Of a stretch of 64,000 nucleotides of DNA, positions 32,859 through 40,834 are shown in pieces (positions within the stretch are counted from its first letter, which is position 1; each line of letters starts with the position of its first letter). Where the stretch lies: the NCBI RefSeq assembly GCF_900105515.1, contig NZ_FNSY01000001.1, positions 3,658,001 through 3,722,000 of the forward strand, in the 5' to 3' direction. This stretch comes from Streptomyces sp. 2131.1 (lineage in GTDB: Bacteria > Actinomycetota > Actinomycetes > Streptomycetales > Streptomycetaceae). The position numbers were made by a program, and so were the translations under genes. Below the pieces are notes generated by a model that saw only the letters and a program-made list of their open reading frames with translations, was not told where the DNA came from and did not search any database.

Positions 32859-33944
32859 GTGGCGGAACCGTTGATTCCCGACAGCTTTCTGGAGGGTTAC
32901 GCCCACATACTGGGCGAGGCGGCCGCCTCGGGCCGACGGCTGACCCGCGAGGAGCTGGACTCCCGCCGCGACCTGGGCCGGCGGGCGGCCGAGGCCGGAC
33001 ACCAGCTCCGCGCCCTGGTCCGCATGCACCTCGCCGAGACCCGCAACGCCTGGCCGTCCCCCGCCCCCGGCGCCACCCCCGCCTCCGTCGCCGCGTCCAC
33101 CGACAGCGTCCTGGCCGCCGCGGAACAGGCGGTCGACGCGTTCGCCGACGGCTTCGAGCGCGCCCAGCGCCTCACCGTGCGCCGCGAGGAGGCGGCCAGA
33201 CGGGAGTTCATCGACGACCTGCTCTACGGGCGCAGCGACCTGGGCCGCCTCGCCGAACGGGCCACCCGCTTCGGGCTGCGCCTCTCCCGCGCCCACGCCG
33301 TCGCGGTGGCCACGGGCCCGGAGGCGTACACCGAGACGGACCAGGTCCCGCGGCACGTGGAGTCGGCGCTGCTGGCCCGGTTCAGCGGGCGCAAGATCCT
33401 GCTCACGACGAAGGACGGCCGGATGGTGTGCATCGCGCCGGGCAACCAGCCCGACGTCCTGCGCCACTTCGCGAAACAGGCGCACGCGGCGACCGACGGC
33501 GGCCGGGTGGCGGTCGGCCGCGCCCACCGGGGCCCGGGCGGTGTCGTCCAGTCGTACGACGAGGCGCTGGACGCACTGGACCTGGCGGACCGGATGGACC
33601 TGGACGACCCCGTTCTGTACGCCGCCGACCTGCTGGTCTATCCGGTGCTGACCCGGGACCGGCAGGCCATGGCCGACCTCGTGCGCAGTGAGCTCGGCCC
33701 GCTCCAGAAGGCCAGGGGCGGCGCCGAACCGCTCCTGAAGACGCTCGCGGTGTACTTCGACGCGGGCTGTGTCGCCGCCGAGACCGCCCGCCGCCTCTCG
33801 TTGAGCGTCCGGGCCCTCACGTACCGGCTGGAACGCATTCACCAGCTGACCGGCTCCGACCCCTCCGACCCCATGCACCGCTACACGCTCCAGACCGCGG
33901 TGATCGGCGCCCGGCTGCTGGACTGGCCGGCCAAGGAGGTCTAG
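32859..33944 (+). CDS. PucR/CdaR-type transcriptional regulator
   Basis: The 361-residue protein has a helical N-terminal region (about 20-115), a central GGDEF-like/CdaR segment (about 120-265), and the C-terminal PucR helix-turn-helix at about 300-345 (LLKTLAVYFDAGCVAAETARRLSLSVRALTYRL in outline). Such regulators control purine, amino-acid or sugar-acid use, or membrane-linked operons, in actinobacteria. I chose GTG 32859, which has GGAGG at 8 bp; ATG 32826 is the nearest upstream alternative. It is divergent from the flotillin/ATPase cluster and 96 bp upstream of a DHA2 exporter gene. The candidate operator at 32754 recurs before the second flotillin operon. Confidence 0.88.
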   Translation: MAEPLIPDSFLEGYAHILGEAAASGRRLTREELDSRRDLGRRAAEAGHQLRALVRMHLAETRNAWPSPAPGATPASVAASTDSVLAAAEQAVDAFADGFERAQRLTVRREEAARREFIDDLLYGRSDLGRLAERATRFGLRLSRAHAVAVATGPEAYTETDQVPRHVESALLARFSGRKILLTTKDGRMVCIAPGNQPDVLRHFAKQAHAATDGGRVAVGRAHRGPGGVVQSYDEALDALDLADRMDLDDPVLYAADLLVYPVLTRDRQAMADLVRSELGPLQKARGGAEPLLKTLAVYFDAGCVAAETARRLSLSVRALTYRLERIHQLTGSDPSDPMHRYTLQTAVIGARLLDWPAKEV

Positions 33945-34040
33945 GGCCGGCCGGCGCTCCACATGCGGGGACGGCGGCCTCCGCCTAGCGTGATCGTCCG
34001 GGGGAGTCCGGCGGTGTGCGCAGCGAGGGAGAACCGCAGC

Positions 34041-35528
34041 ATGGCCCGTGAAGCAGTCGCCCGCAGAGCCAACCCCCGCGAGGAGGGCCCGTCCCATCGC
34101 TGGTGGGTGCTCGGGGTGATCGGCCTGGCCCAGCTGATGGTGGTGCTCGACGCGACGATCGTGAACATCGCGCTGCCCTCCGCCCAGCAGGACCTCGGCT
34201 TCAGCGACGGCAACCGGCAGTGGATCGTGACGGCGTACGCCCTCGCCTTCGGCTCGCTGCTGCTGCTCGGCGGACGCATCGCCGACCTGGTGGGCCGCCG
34301 GGTGGTCTTCCTGACCGGCCTGGTCGGCTTCGCGGTCGCCTCCGCGATCGGCGGCGCGGCCCCGAGCTTCGAGATCCTGGTGCTGGCCCGTGCGCTGCAG
34401 GGCCTGTTCGGGGCACTGCTCGCCCCGGCGGCGCTGTCCCTGCTCACCACGACGTTCACCGTGCCGAAGGAACGGGCCAAGGCGTTCGGGATCTACGGCG
34501 CCATCGCCGGGGCGGGCGGCGCGGTGGGGCTGCTGCTCGGCGGGGTGCTGACGGAGTACCTGGACTGGCGCTGGTGCCTCTACGTCAACCTGCTCTTCGC
34601 GTTCGTGGCGTTCATCGGCGGCTGGCGGCTGCTCGCCCCCGGTGCGCCGGCCGACCGCCCGGGGCTGGACATCCCGGGGACCGTGCTGGTCTCGGCCGGT
34701 CTGTTCTGCATCGTGTACGGGTTCTCGGAGGCCGAGTCGCACGCCTGGAGCTCGCCGCTGACCTGGGGGTTCCTGGTGGCGGGCGCGCTGCTGGTGGCGG
34801 CGTTCGCGTGGTGGCAGACCCGGGCGGCGCATCCGCTGCTGCCGCTGCGGGTGGTGCTGGACCGGGACCGGGCTGCGTCGTTCCTCGCCATGTTCATCTC
34901 CGGTGGCGGGATGTTCGGCGTCTTCCTCTTCCTCACGTACTACCTGCAGAAGAGCCTCGGCTATTCGCCGGTCTCCACCGGTCTCGCGTTCATTCCGATG
35001 GTCGCCTGCATGATCGCCTCGTCGGTGACGACGACGAATGTGCTGCTGCTGCGATTCGGCGCCAAGCCGATCGTCCCGACCGGGATGGGCATCGCGGCCG
35101 CCGCGATGGTGTGGCTGACCGCCCTGGACCTGAACAGCAGCTACGCCGCCCATGTGCTGCCGCCGTTGCTCTGCCTGGGCATCGGCCTCGGCGCCGTCTT
35201 CGCCACGGCGATGAACCTGGCCACCGCGGGGGTCGGGCCGCGGGACGCCGGGGTGGCCTCGGCGACGGTGAACACCAGCCAGCAGGTGGGCGGCTCCATC
35301 GGTACGGCCCTGCTGAACACCCTCGCCACCAGCGCGGCCACGAACTACCTGGTGGGCCGCAGGCCGACGCCGCCCGCTGTGGCCCAGGCGCAACTGGAGA
35401 GCTACTCGACCGCGTACTGGTGGTCGGCGGGCTTCTTCGCCCTCGGCCTCCTCGTCACCCTGTTCCTGTACCGGCCCGGCGCCCCGCGCCCGCACCCCGT
35501 GGGGGAACCCGAGCCGGTACACGCCTGA
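34041..35528 (+). CDS. MFS transporter, DHA2 (14-TM) drug exporter type
   Basis: The 495-residue protein has the expected 14 TM helices. Motif C is AIAGAGGAVGLLLGG, motif A is GGRIADLVGRRVV, and the start WVLGVIGLAQLMVVLDATIVN carries the conserved motif D1 Asp of DHA2 proton-driven exporters. The substrate cannot be read from the sequence; relatives export antibiotics and dyes. ATG 34041 follows GAGGGAG. It is downstream of the PucR gene in the same direction and may be its target. It converges on the deazaflavin reductase gene (6-bp gap). Confidence 0.92.
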   Translation: MAREAVARRANPREEGPSHRWWVLGVIGLAQLMVVLDATIVNIALPSAQQDLGFSDGNRQWIVTAYALAFGSLLLLGGRIADLVGRRVVFLTGLVGFAVASAIGGAAPSFEILVLARALQGLFGALLAPAALSLLTTTFTVPKERAKAFGIYGAIAGAGGAVGLLLGGVLTEYLDWRWCLYVNLLFAFVAFIGGWRLLAPGAPADRPGLDIPGTVLVSAGLFCIVYGFSEAESHAWSSPLTWGFLVAGALLVAAFAWWQTRAAHPLLPLRVVLDRDRAASFLAMFISGGGMFGVFLFLTYYLQKSLGYSPVSTGLAFIPMVACMIASSVTTTNVLLLRFGAKPIVPTGMGIAAAAMVWLTALDLNSSYAAHVLPPLLCLGIGLGAVFATAMNLATAGVGPRDAGVASATVNTSQQVGGSIGTALLNTLATSAATNYLVGRRPTPPAVAQAQLESYSTAYWWSAGFFALGLLVTLFLYRPGAPRPHPVGEPEPVHA

Positions 35529-35534
35529 GCGGCC

Positions 35535-36047
35535 TCAGCGCTTCGCGCCCTCCGTCAGCCGGACGAACGGAATCGACTCGCCCACCCTGCGGTAGTCCTC
35601 CGCGCCGCCGTCGACCGTGAACCCCATGTACGCGCAGAGCCGGCGGGCGACCCGGGGGTGGCGGGGTGCGTACCGCGCCATCAGCTCGCCGCCCTCCTCG
35701 GCGGTCAGCACCTGCGCGGTGACGGCGTGGTACCGGCGGCCGACCTGGACCGTGGCGTGCGGGGTCTGCCGCAGATTGCGGAACCAGTCGGCGCCGGGGC
35801 CGAAGCCCGACGCCACGGTCCAGCACGCCCTGCCCTCGTGGGTGCCCGCCTCCACGACCTCGACGGCGGTACGGCGCGACAGACCCGAGACGCGGCCGGT
35901 GTGCACGAGCAGCAGCAGCCGCCCCCCGAAGAGCGGTCCGAGCCCCATGCGGAACATGTGGACGGGCAGCCGGAAGGCGGCCCGCCGCCAGCTGGTCGGC
36001 GGGTCCGGGCGCCGGGGAGCGGGCGTAGCCGCGGGTTCATCCGTCAC
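35535..36047 (-). CDS. Deazaflavin (F420)-dependent nitroreductase family protein
   Basis: The 170-residue split-beta-barrel protein resembles mycobacterial Ddn. Key stretches are RMGLGPLFGGRLLLLVHTGRVSGLSRRTAVEVV near the N-terminus and ASGFGPGADWFRNLRQTPHATVQVG in the core; the latter is the F420-phosphate-binding part of the family. I chose GTG 36047, which starts right after a perfect palindrome (36048-36064). An upstream TTG at 36065 would place the palindrome inside the gene. No ribosome-binding sequence is seen, so the mRNA may be leaderless or nearly so. It is divergent from a MarR gene. Confidence 0.88.
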   Translation of the reverse strand: MTDEPAATPAPRRPDPPTSWRRAAFRLPVHMFRMGLGPLFGGRLLLLVHTGRVSGLSRRTAVEVVEAGTHEGRACWTVASGFGPGADWFRNLRQTPHATVQVGRRYHAVTAQVLTAEEGGELMARYAPRHPRVARRLCAYMGFTVDGGAEDYRRVGESIPFVRLTEGAKR

Positions 36048-36064
36048 TGTGCAAACGTTGCACA
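36048..36064. promoter_or_regulatory. MarR operator between divergent reductase and MarR genes
   Basis: A perfect inverted repeat, TGTGCAA-ACG-TTGCACA, abuts the reductase start codon. A MarR gene begins 115 bp away on the other strand, so this is probably its binding site, and it would repress the reductase by blocking its promoter. Confidence 0.75.
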
Positions 36065-36178
36065 ATCCAAAGGTTGTCGCCAGTGCTCACCGCTGTCGTT
36101 CCGGTACCGGTTGGGCGGCGGTTCGGCATCGGATCGCGGCCGGTTCGAGTAAGTCCTTCCCGCGCGGTAAAAAGGGGC

Positions 36179-36724
36179 ATGGCCGCGCACGGACAGGCAT
36201 CCGATGACCCACCGACCGCCCCGGACCGGGACGACGTCGACGCGGTGACGCGCGCGGTGCTGACGGCGTCGAGACTGCTGGTCGCCGTGTCCGCCCGGTC
36301 CCTCGCGGCGGTCGAGGACCGGGTGACGCTGCCCCAGCTCCGGCTGCTCGTGGTGCTCTCCACGCACGGGGACGCCAAGCTCGTGACGCTGGCCGAGCGC
36401 CTCGGCGTGAACCCGTCGACCGCGATGCGGATGCTCGACCGGCTGATCGCGGCGGGCCTCGCCGAGCGTCAGGTCAACCAGGCCAACCGCCGCGAGACGG
36501 TGCTGCGGGTGACGCCCGAGGGCCACCGGCTGGTCGCGGAGGTCACCGCGGGCCGCCGCCGGGAGGTCGCCGCCATCGTCGAACGCCTCACGCCCGGGCA
36601 GCGCGCCGCGCTGATCGACGCGCTGCGGGCGTTCACGGACGCGGGCGGCGAGGCGGCGGCCCCGGCGGAGGGCGCGGACGCGTACCCGCTGGGCTGGACC
36701 CCGGACCTGCCGACGGGGGCCTGA
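36179..36724 (+). CDS. MarR family transcriptional regulator
   Basis: The 181-residue protein has the MarR winged helix at about 50-140: LPQLRLLVVLSTHGDAKLVTLAERL, the recognition helix NPSTAMRMLDRLIAAGL, and the wing RRETVLRVTPEGH. ATG 36179 has an AAAGGGG just upstream with very short spacing; an open frame to 36074 is the alternative. It is divergent from the F420-dependent reductase gene with a perfect palindromic operator between them, a classic regulator/target pair. The ligand is unknown. Confidence 0.9.
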   Translation: MAAHGQASDDPPTAPDRDDVDAVTRAVLTASRLLVAVSARSLAAVEDRVTLPQLRLLVVLSTHGDAKLVTLAERLGVNPSTAMRMLDRLIAAGLAERQVNQANRRETVLRVTPEGHRLVAEVTAGRRREVAAIVERLTPGQRAALIDALRAFTDAGGEAAAPAEGADAYPLGWTPDLPTGA

Positions 36725-36742
36725 CCCCGCACGGCCGCTCGG

Positions 36743-36844
36743 ACGGCCGCTCGGACGAGGCGGGCCCTGGCACCGCACGGCTACCCGGGCGAGGCGGGAC
36801 CTGGCCCCACGCGCCTACTCGGACGAGGCGGAGACCTCTTCCCG
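36743..36844. repeat. Three degenerate 34-bp tandem repeats spanning the antiporter gene end
   Basis: Units 36743-36776, 36777-36810 and 36811-36844 align in register with exact 34-bp spacing (about 80% identical for the first two). The third holds the stop codon and last codons of the antiporter gene (stop at 36815-36817). A perfect 12-bp doublet (36731-36754) precedes and overlaps the first unit. Confidence 0.8.
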
Positions 36845-38050
36845 GGCCGGGGGGACCGGTGCGGTGCCCGCGGGCGCGGCGGACGCCGCGTCCTTGCCGC
36901 GCCACTTCTGGACGCGTTCGACCACCGGCTGGGTCCAGCGCGCGGTGAGCGGGCCGACGATGACCAGGATCAGGACGTACGCGGTGGCGATGGGGCCGAT
37001 GCGGGGCTCGGTCGCCACGGCCAGACCGGCGATCACGATGGAGAACTCGCCGCGCGCCACGAGCGTGCCGCCCGCCCGCCAGCGCCCGCGCGGTCCGATG
37101 CCGGCGCGCCGGGCCGCGTACCAGCCGGTCGCGATCTTCGTGAAGACGGTGACGACGGCGAGCAGCGCGGCCGGCAGCAGCACCGGCGGGATCTCGGCCG
37201 GGTTGGTGGAGAGCCCGAAGAACACGAAGAAGACGGCGGCGAACAGGTCCCGCAGCGGGGTCAGCAGCTTGCGGGCGCCCTCCGCGACCTCACCGGACAG
37301 GGCGATGCCGACGAGGAACGCGCCGACGGCGGCCGACACCTGGAGCTGCTGGGCGACCCCGGCGACCAGGACGGTCAGCCCGAGCACGACGAGCAGCAGC
37401 ATCTCCGGGTTGTCCGAGGACACCGCGCGGCTGATGAGGCGGCCGTGCCGGAGCGCGAGGTAGAGCACCAGGCCGACCGTGCCGAGCGCGATCAGCAGGG
37501 CCACACTGCCGCCGGCGAGGCCGACGCCCGCGAGCATCGCGGTGAGCAGCGGCAGGTAGACGGCCATCGACAGGTCCTCGATGACCAGCACCCCGAGGAT
37601 GACCGGGGTCTCCCGGTTGCCGAGGCGTCCGAGATCGGCGAGGACCTTGGCGATCACACCGGAGGAGGAGATCCAGGTGACACCGGCGAGCGCGACGGCT
37701 CCGACCGGGCCCCAGCCGAGCATCAGTGCGGCGACCGCGCCCGGGGTCGCGTTGAGCACGAAGTCCACGGCCCCGGACGGGTACTGCGTCTTCAGGCTGG
37801 TGACCAGCTCGGACGCGCTGTACTCCAGGCCGAGCAGGAGCAGCAGCAGGATGACGCCGATCTCGGCGCCGACGGCGGTGAACTCCTCGCTGGCGCCGAG
37901 CGGCAGCAGCCCGCCGTCACCGAAGGCGAGCCCGGCCAGCAGGTAGAGCGGGATCGGCGAGAGTCCTATCCGGCCGGCGAACCGCCCGATGATGCCGAGT
38001 CCCAGGATGACGGAGCCGAGCTCCATGAGCAGTGCGGTCGTGTCGTGCAC
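36815..38050 (-). CDS. Cation:proton antiporter, membrane subunit (KhtU/KefB-like, CPA2)
   Basis: The 411-residue protein has 12-13 TM helices. Conserved CPA2 features include GLSPIPLYLLAGLAFGDGG at the N-terminus, LLLLLGLEYSASEL, and the paired region VLVIEDLSMAVYLPLL with the ion-binding acidic residue. It lacks the long RCK tail of KefB/C because that function sits in the separate regulatory protein encoded upstream. GTG 38050 lies 2 bp after that gene's stop, so translation is coupled. It probably exports K+ (or other cations) in exchange for H+. Confidence 0.9.
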   Translation of the reverse strand: MHDTTALLMELGSVILGLGIIGRFAGRIGLSPIPLYLLAGLAFGDGGLLPLGASEEFTAVGAEIGVILLLLLLGLEYSASELVTSLKTQYPSGAVDFVLNATPGAVAALMLGWGPVGAVALAGVTWISSSGVIAKVLADLGRLGNRETPVILGVLVIEDLSMAVYLPLLTAMLAGVGLAGGSVALLIALGTVGLVLYLALRHGRLISRAVSSDNPEMLLLVVLGLTVLVAGVAQQLQVSAAVGAFLVGIALSGEVAEGARKLLTPLRDLFAAVFFVFFGLSTNPAEIPPVLLPAALLAVVTVFTKIATGWYAARRAGIGPRGRWRAGGTLVARGEFSIVIAGLAVATEPRIGPIATAYVLILVIVGPLTARWTQPVVERVQKWRGKDAASAAPAGTAPVPPAREEVSASSE

Positions 38051-38052
38051 GG

Positions 38053-38523
38053 TCAGCCCTCCGCGATGATCTCGGAGAGCGTGTCGACGCCCTCGCGTGT
38101 TCCGACGGCGATGAGCGTGTCGCCGATGGCCAGCCGGAAGTCCGGCCCGGGTGACGGATGCGCGCTGTGGGTGCGCAGCACCGCCACGATCGAGGCGCCG
38201 GTCCGGGTCCGCGCCTTGGTGTCGCCGAGCAGCCGGCCGCCGTACGGCGAGCGGGTGCCGAGCGGGATGTGCTCGGTGACCAGGTCGATGCCCTCGGTCC
38301 GTACGGCGTCGATCGGCGCCGCGTCGATGAGGTGCGCGAGCCCCGTCGCCTCCTGCGGTGTCAGGGGTACGGAGAGCCGGCACGAATCAGGGTCGTCCTG
38401 GTCGTAGAAGCCGATGAACCGCCGCCCGTCGTGGTGGACGACCACGGAGATGTGCTGCCCCGATTCGGTGGTGTAGTCGTACTGGACGCCGACTCCGGGC
38501 AGCGTGGTGCGGTGGGTTCCCAT
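38053..38523 (-). CDS. TrkA-C domain regulatory subunit of the antiporter (KhtT-like)
   Basis: The 156-residue soluble protein has an N-terminal half that starts MGTHRTTLPGVGVQYDYTTESGQHISV and a C-terminal RCK_C/TrkA-C domain (about 70-155: LGTRSPYGGRLLGDT, FRLAIGDTLIAVGTREGVD). In Bacillus KhtT senses pH and nucleotides and gates KhtU; the same two-gene order is found here. ATG 38523 follows GGAGG at 5 bp. It is first in a two-gene operon with the antiporter. Confidence 0.9.
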   Translation of the reverse strand: MGTHRTTLPGVGVQYDYTTESGQHISVVVHHDGRRFIGFYDQDDPDSCRLSVPLTPQEATGLAHLIDAAPIDAVRTEGIDLVTEHIPLGTRSPYGGRLLGDTKARTRTGASIVAVLRTHSAHPSPGPDFRLAIGDTLIAVGTREGVDTLSEIIAEG

Positions 38524-38650
38524 GGCTTCCTCCAGAGGGGCGCGGTCCGCGCGAGGCACTTGGTGATCTCTTTAGACCCGCATTACCTTATCCGGAGGTC
38601 CGAGCCGCCTCCGAGGGGCGAGTTCCGGCCACCCTCCGGAGCCCGGCACA

Positions 38651-38688
38651 CGCGTGCCCGGCCGGTTGCGCAACCGGCCGGGCACGCG
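38651..38688 (-). terminator. Terminator of the second flotillin operon
   Basis: A 38-bp perfect palindrome (17-bp stem, GCGC loop) starts 20 bp after the flotillin stop codon. Confidence 0.8.
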
Positions 38689-38707
38689 ATTCGGGTCGTG
38701 CGGTGGA

Positions 38708-40147
38708 TCAGTCGCCGATCTCGATCTTCCCGTTCTTCTCGGCCGCGGCCGCCGGGGCGACCGGCTCGGCCGGCTTCGGCACCGCGCCCTTGAGGTTCTG
38801 GAGCAGTGCGGCGAGGTCGACCCCGGTGGTGGAGCTGAGCAGCTCCATGCCCTGGGCGACGTTGTCCGTGACCGTACGGGACAACTGGCTGGCCCCGTCC
38901 GTGGAGATGACGGTCATCTTGTCGATCGCGCTCATCGGCTCGGCGGCCTTCGCGACGACCTGCGGCAGCACCTCGACGAGCATCTGGAGGACGGCCGCGT
39001 CGCCGTACTGCGCGAAGGCGTCGGCCTTCTTCCGCATGGCCTCGGCCTCGGCCGAACCGCGCGCCGCGATGGCCGCGGCCTCCGCCTCGCCCTCGATGCG
39101 CACCGCCTCGGCGAGCGCGGAGCGGTGCAGCTTCTCGCCCTGACCGGTCAGCCGGGCGCGCTCGGCGGCCGCCTCGGCCTCCTTGACCTGGGCGATGCGG
39201 CGGGCCTCCGCCTCCTGCTCCGCCTGGTAGCGGGCGGCGTCGGCGGGCTTGCGGACCTTGGTGTCGAGCTCGCGGTCGGTCAGCGCGGCCTGGCGCTCGG
39301 CGACCTTCTCCTGCTCGGTGAGGACCTCCTGCTGACGGGCGGCCTCGGCGAGCGGACCGGCGGCGTTGGCCTTGGCGGCGGCCGCCTCGGTCTCGGCCTT
39401 GATCTCCGCCTGCTTCAGGTAGAAGGTCCGCTCGGCGATCGCGATCTCCTCGGCGGCCTTGAGCCGGGCCTGCTCGGAGGCGCGGCGGGCGATGGCCTCC
39501 GCGATGTCGGCCTCCTGCTTGGCGCGGGCGGCCTCGGGGCGGCCGAGGTCCTCCAGGTAGGAGCCCTCGGTGGTGATGTCCTGGATCTGGAAGGCGTCCA
39601 GGATCAGGCCCTGGCCGGACAGGCTCGCCTCGGCCTCCTCGGCGACCTGGCCGGCGAACGCGGCGCGGTCGCGGATGATGTCCTCGACCGACATCCGGCC
39701 CACGATGGCGCGCAGCGCGCCGGAGAGCACCTCCTGGGTGAAGCCGACGATGCCGTCCTGCTGGCGCAGGAAGCGCTGGGCGGCGGCCCGGATGGCGTCC
39801 TCGCTGCCGCCGACCTTGACGATCGCGACGCCTTCGAGGTGCGCCTTGACGCCGCGCAGGGTGACGGCACCGCGCACGGCGACCGGGATGTGCCGGCTGG
39901 ACAGGTCCAGGGTGAACTTCTGCTGGACGAACGGCACGACGAAGACGCCGCCGCCGACGACGACCTTCTGGCCGCTGTTGTCGATGCTGGTCCGCCCGGT
40001 CACCGGGTCGACGGACTTCTTGCCCCGGCGGCCGGTGATGATGAACGCCTGGCTGGGGCCGGCCACCTTGTAACGGGTGATGACGGCGAGGGCGAGCAGG
40101 AAGAGGAGTACGACGACTCCGACGATCGCGATCATTACGGGACTCAT
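38708..40147 (-). CDS. Flotillin / SPFH-domain protein (second copy)
   Basis: The 479-residue protein has TM1 at about 4-24, an SPFH domain at 28-190 (GPSQAFIITGRRGKK, VVVGGGVFVVPFVQQKFTLDL), and a coiled coil of EA repeats at about 195-375. A C-terminal oligomerisation segment follows (DKMTVISTDGASQLSRTV) with an Ala/Pro-rich end. It is a canonical bacterial FloT/FloA-like scaffold, shorter than the YqiK-like one at 29672. Cotranscribed with the upstream NfeD-like gene (69-bp gap). The operon carries the 19-bp palindrome shared with the PucR promoter. Confidence 0.93.
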   Translation of the reverse strand: MSPVMIAIVGVVVLLFLLALAVITRYKVAGPSQAFIITGRRGKKSVDPVTGRTSIDNSGQKVVVGGGVFVVPFVQQKFTLDLSSRHIPVAVRGAVTLRGVKAHLEGVAIVKVGGSEDAIRAAAQRFLRQQDGIVGFTQEVLSGALRAIVGRMSVEDIIRDRAAFAGQVAEEAEASLSGQGLILDAFQIQDITTEGSYLEDLGRPEAARAKQEADIAEAIARRASEQARLKAAEEIAIAERTFYLKQAEIKAETEAAAAKANAAGPLAEAARQQEVLTEQEKVAERQAALTDRELDTKVRKPADAARYQAEQEAEARRIAQVKEAEAAAERARLTGQGEKLHRSALAEAVRIEGEAEAAAIAARGSAEAEAMRKKADAFAQYGDAAVLQMLVEVLPQVVAKAAEPMSAIDKMTVISTDGASQLSRTVTDNVAQGMELLSSTTGVDLAALLQNLKGAVPKPAEPVAPAAAAEKNGKIEIGD

Positions 40148-40216
40148 GCGGTTTCCCCCTCTGCCTCCGGACGGGGGCAGTTGTGAGACGAGCGGTGGTG
40201 GGGCCGGCGTACCGGG

Positions 40217-40726
40217 TCAGCGTTCGACGGGGCGGACCGAGACCGAGGTGCTGGAGAGGGCCGCCTCGACCCAGATCTCCGCACCCCGGGCGACCGGCAC
40301 CGTGCTCCTGGCCGACAGCTTGACGAGCTGCCCGCCCAGTCGCAGCAGTACCTCGCCGTAGCCGTCGGCCGGAATGGCGGTGACCACGGATCCGGACGTG
40401 CCGACCAGGTCCTCGTTGCGCGGGGTCGCGTCGGTCTGGTCGCGCATCAGGGCCCTGCTGAACCTCCAGGTCAGCACGGCGGCGACCAGTCCGGCCGCGA
40501 CCCCGGCCACGGTGGCCACGAGAGTGCCGGCACCGGTCGTGCCGAGCACGATGGCGCCGCCGAAGCCGAGCATCGAGAGGAAGCCCGCGATCACCGGAAG
40601 GGAGACGAGCCCGCCGAACAGGCCCTCCAGGAGACCCCCGAAGAGGCCCTCCAGAATCCCGTCGAAGACCAGGGACAGGGCGAGCAGGGCGACCCCCGCG
40701 ATGCCGAGACCGAGGAACAAGGTCAC
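40217..40726 (-). CDS. NfeD-like membrane protein with OB-fold (partner of the second flotillin)
   Basis: The 169-residue protein has a membrane part (about 1-90) and an OB-fold part (about 105-165: LVGTSGSVVTAIPADGYGEVLLRLGG). An internal duplication is visible at residues about 24-40: EGLFGGLL repeated as EGLFGGLV, coded by near-identical DNA. NfeD proteins occur next to flotillins throughout bacteria and are thought to help them assemble. GTG 40726 follows GGGAGGGG. It is first in the operon. Confidence 0.85.
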   Translation of the reverse strand: MTLFLGLGIAGVALLALSLVFDGILEGLFGGLLEGLFGGLVSLPVIAGFLSMLGFGGAIVLGTTGAGTLVATVAGVAAGLVAAVLTWRFSRALMRDQTDATPRNEDLVGTSGSVVTAIPADGYGEVLLRLGGQLVKLSARSTVPVARGAEIWVEAALSSTSVSVRPVER

Positions 40727-40812
40727 GTGATCACCCCTCCCGGCCCCGTCGACCCGCGTGCTGCTTTTCCGTCGAACTGGCTGGATGGTCCCATACGCAC
40801 CCCCGAAGCAAC

Positions 40813-40831
40813 ATTGCCGGAACCCGGCAAT
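40813..40831. promoter_or_regulatory. Candidate PucR operator, copy 2
   Basis: ATTGCCGGAACCCGGCAAT is a perfect palindrome (8-bp arms, AAC centre). It lies 87 bp upstream of the NfeD-like start, the same distance as copy 1 from the PucR start, and matches that copy at 17 of 19 positions. Confidence 0.65.
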
Positions 40832-40834
40832 CTT

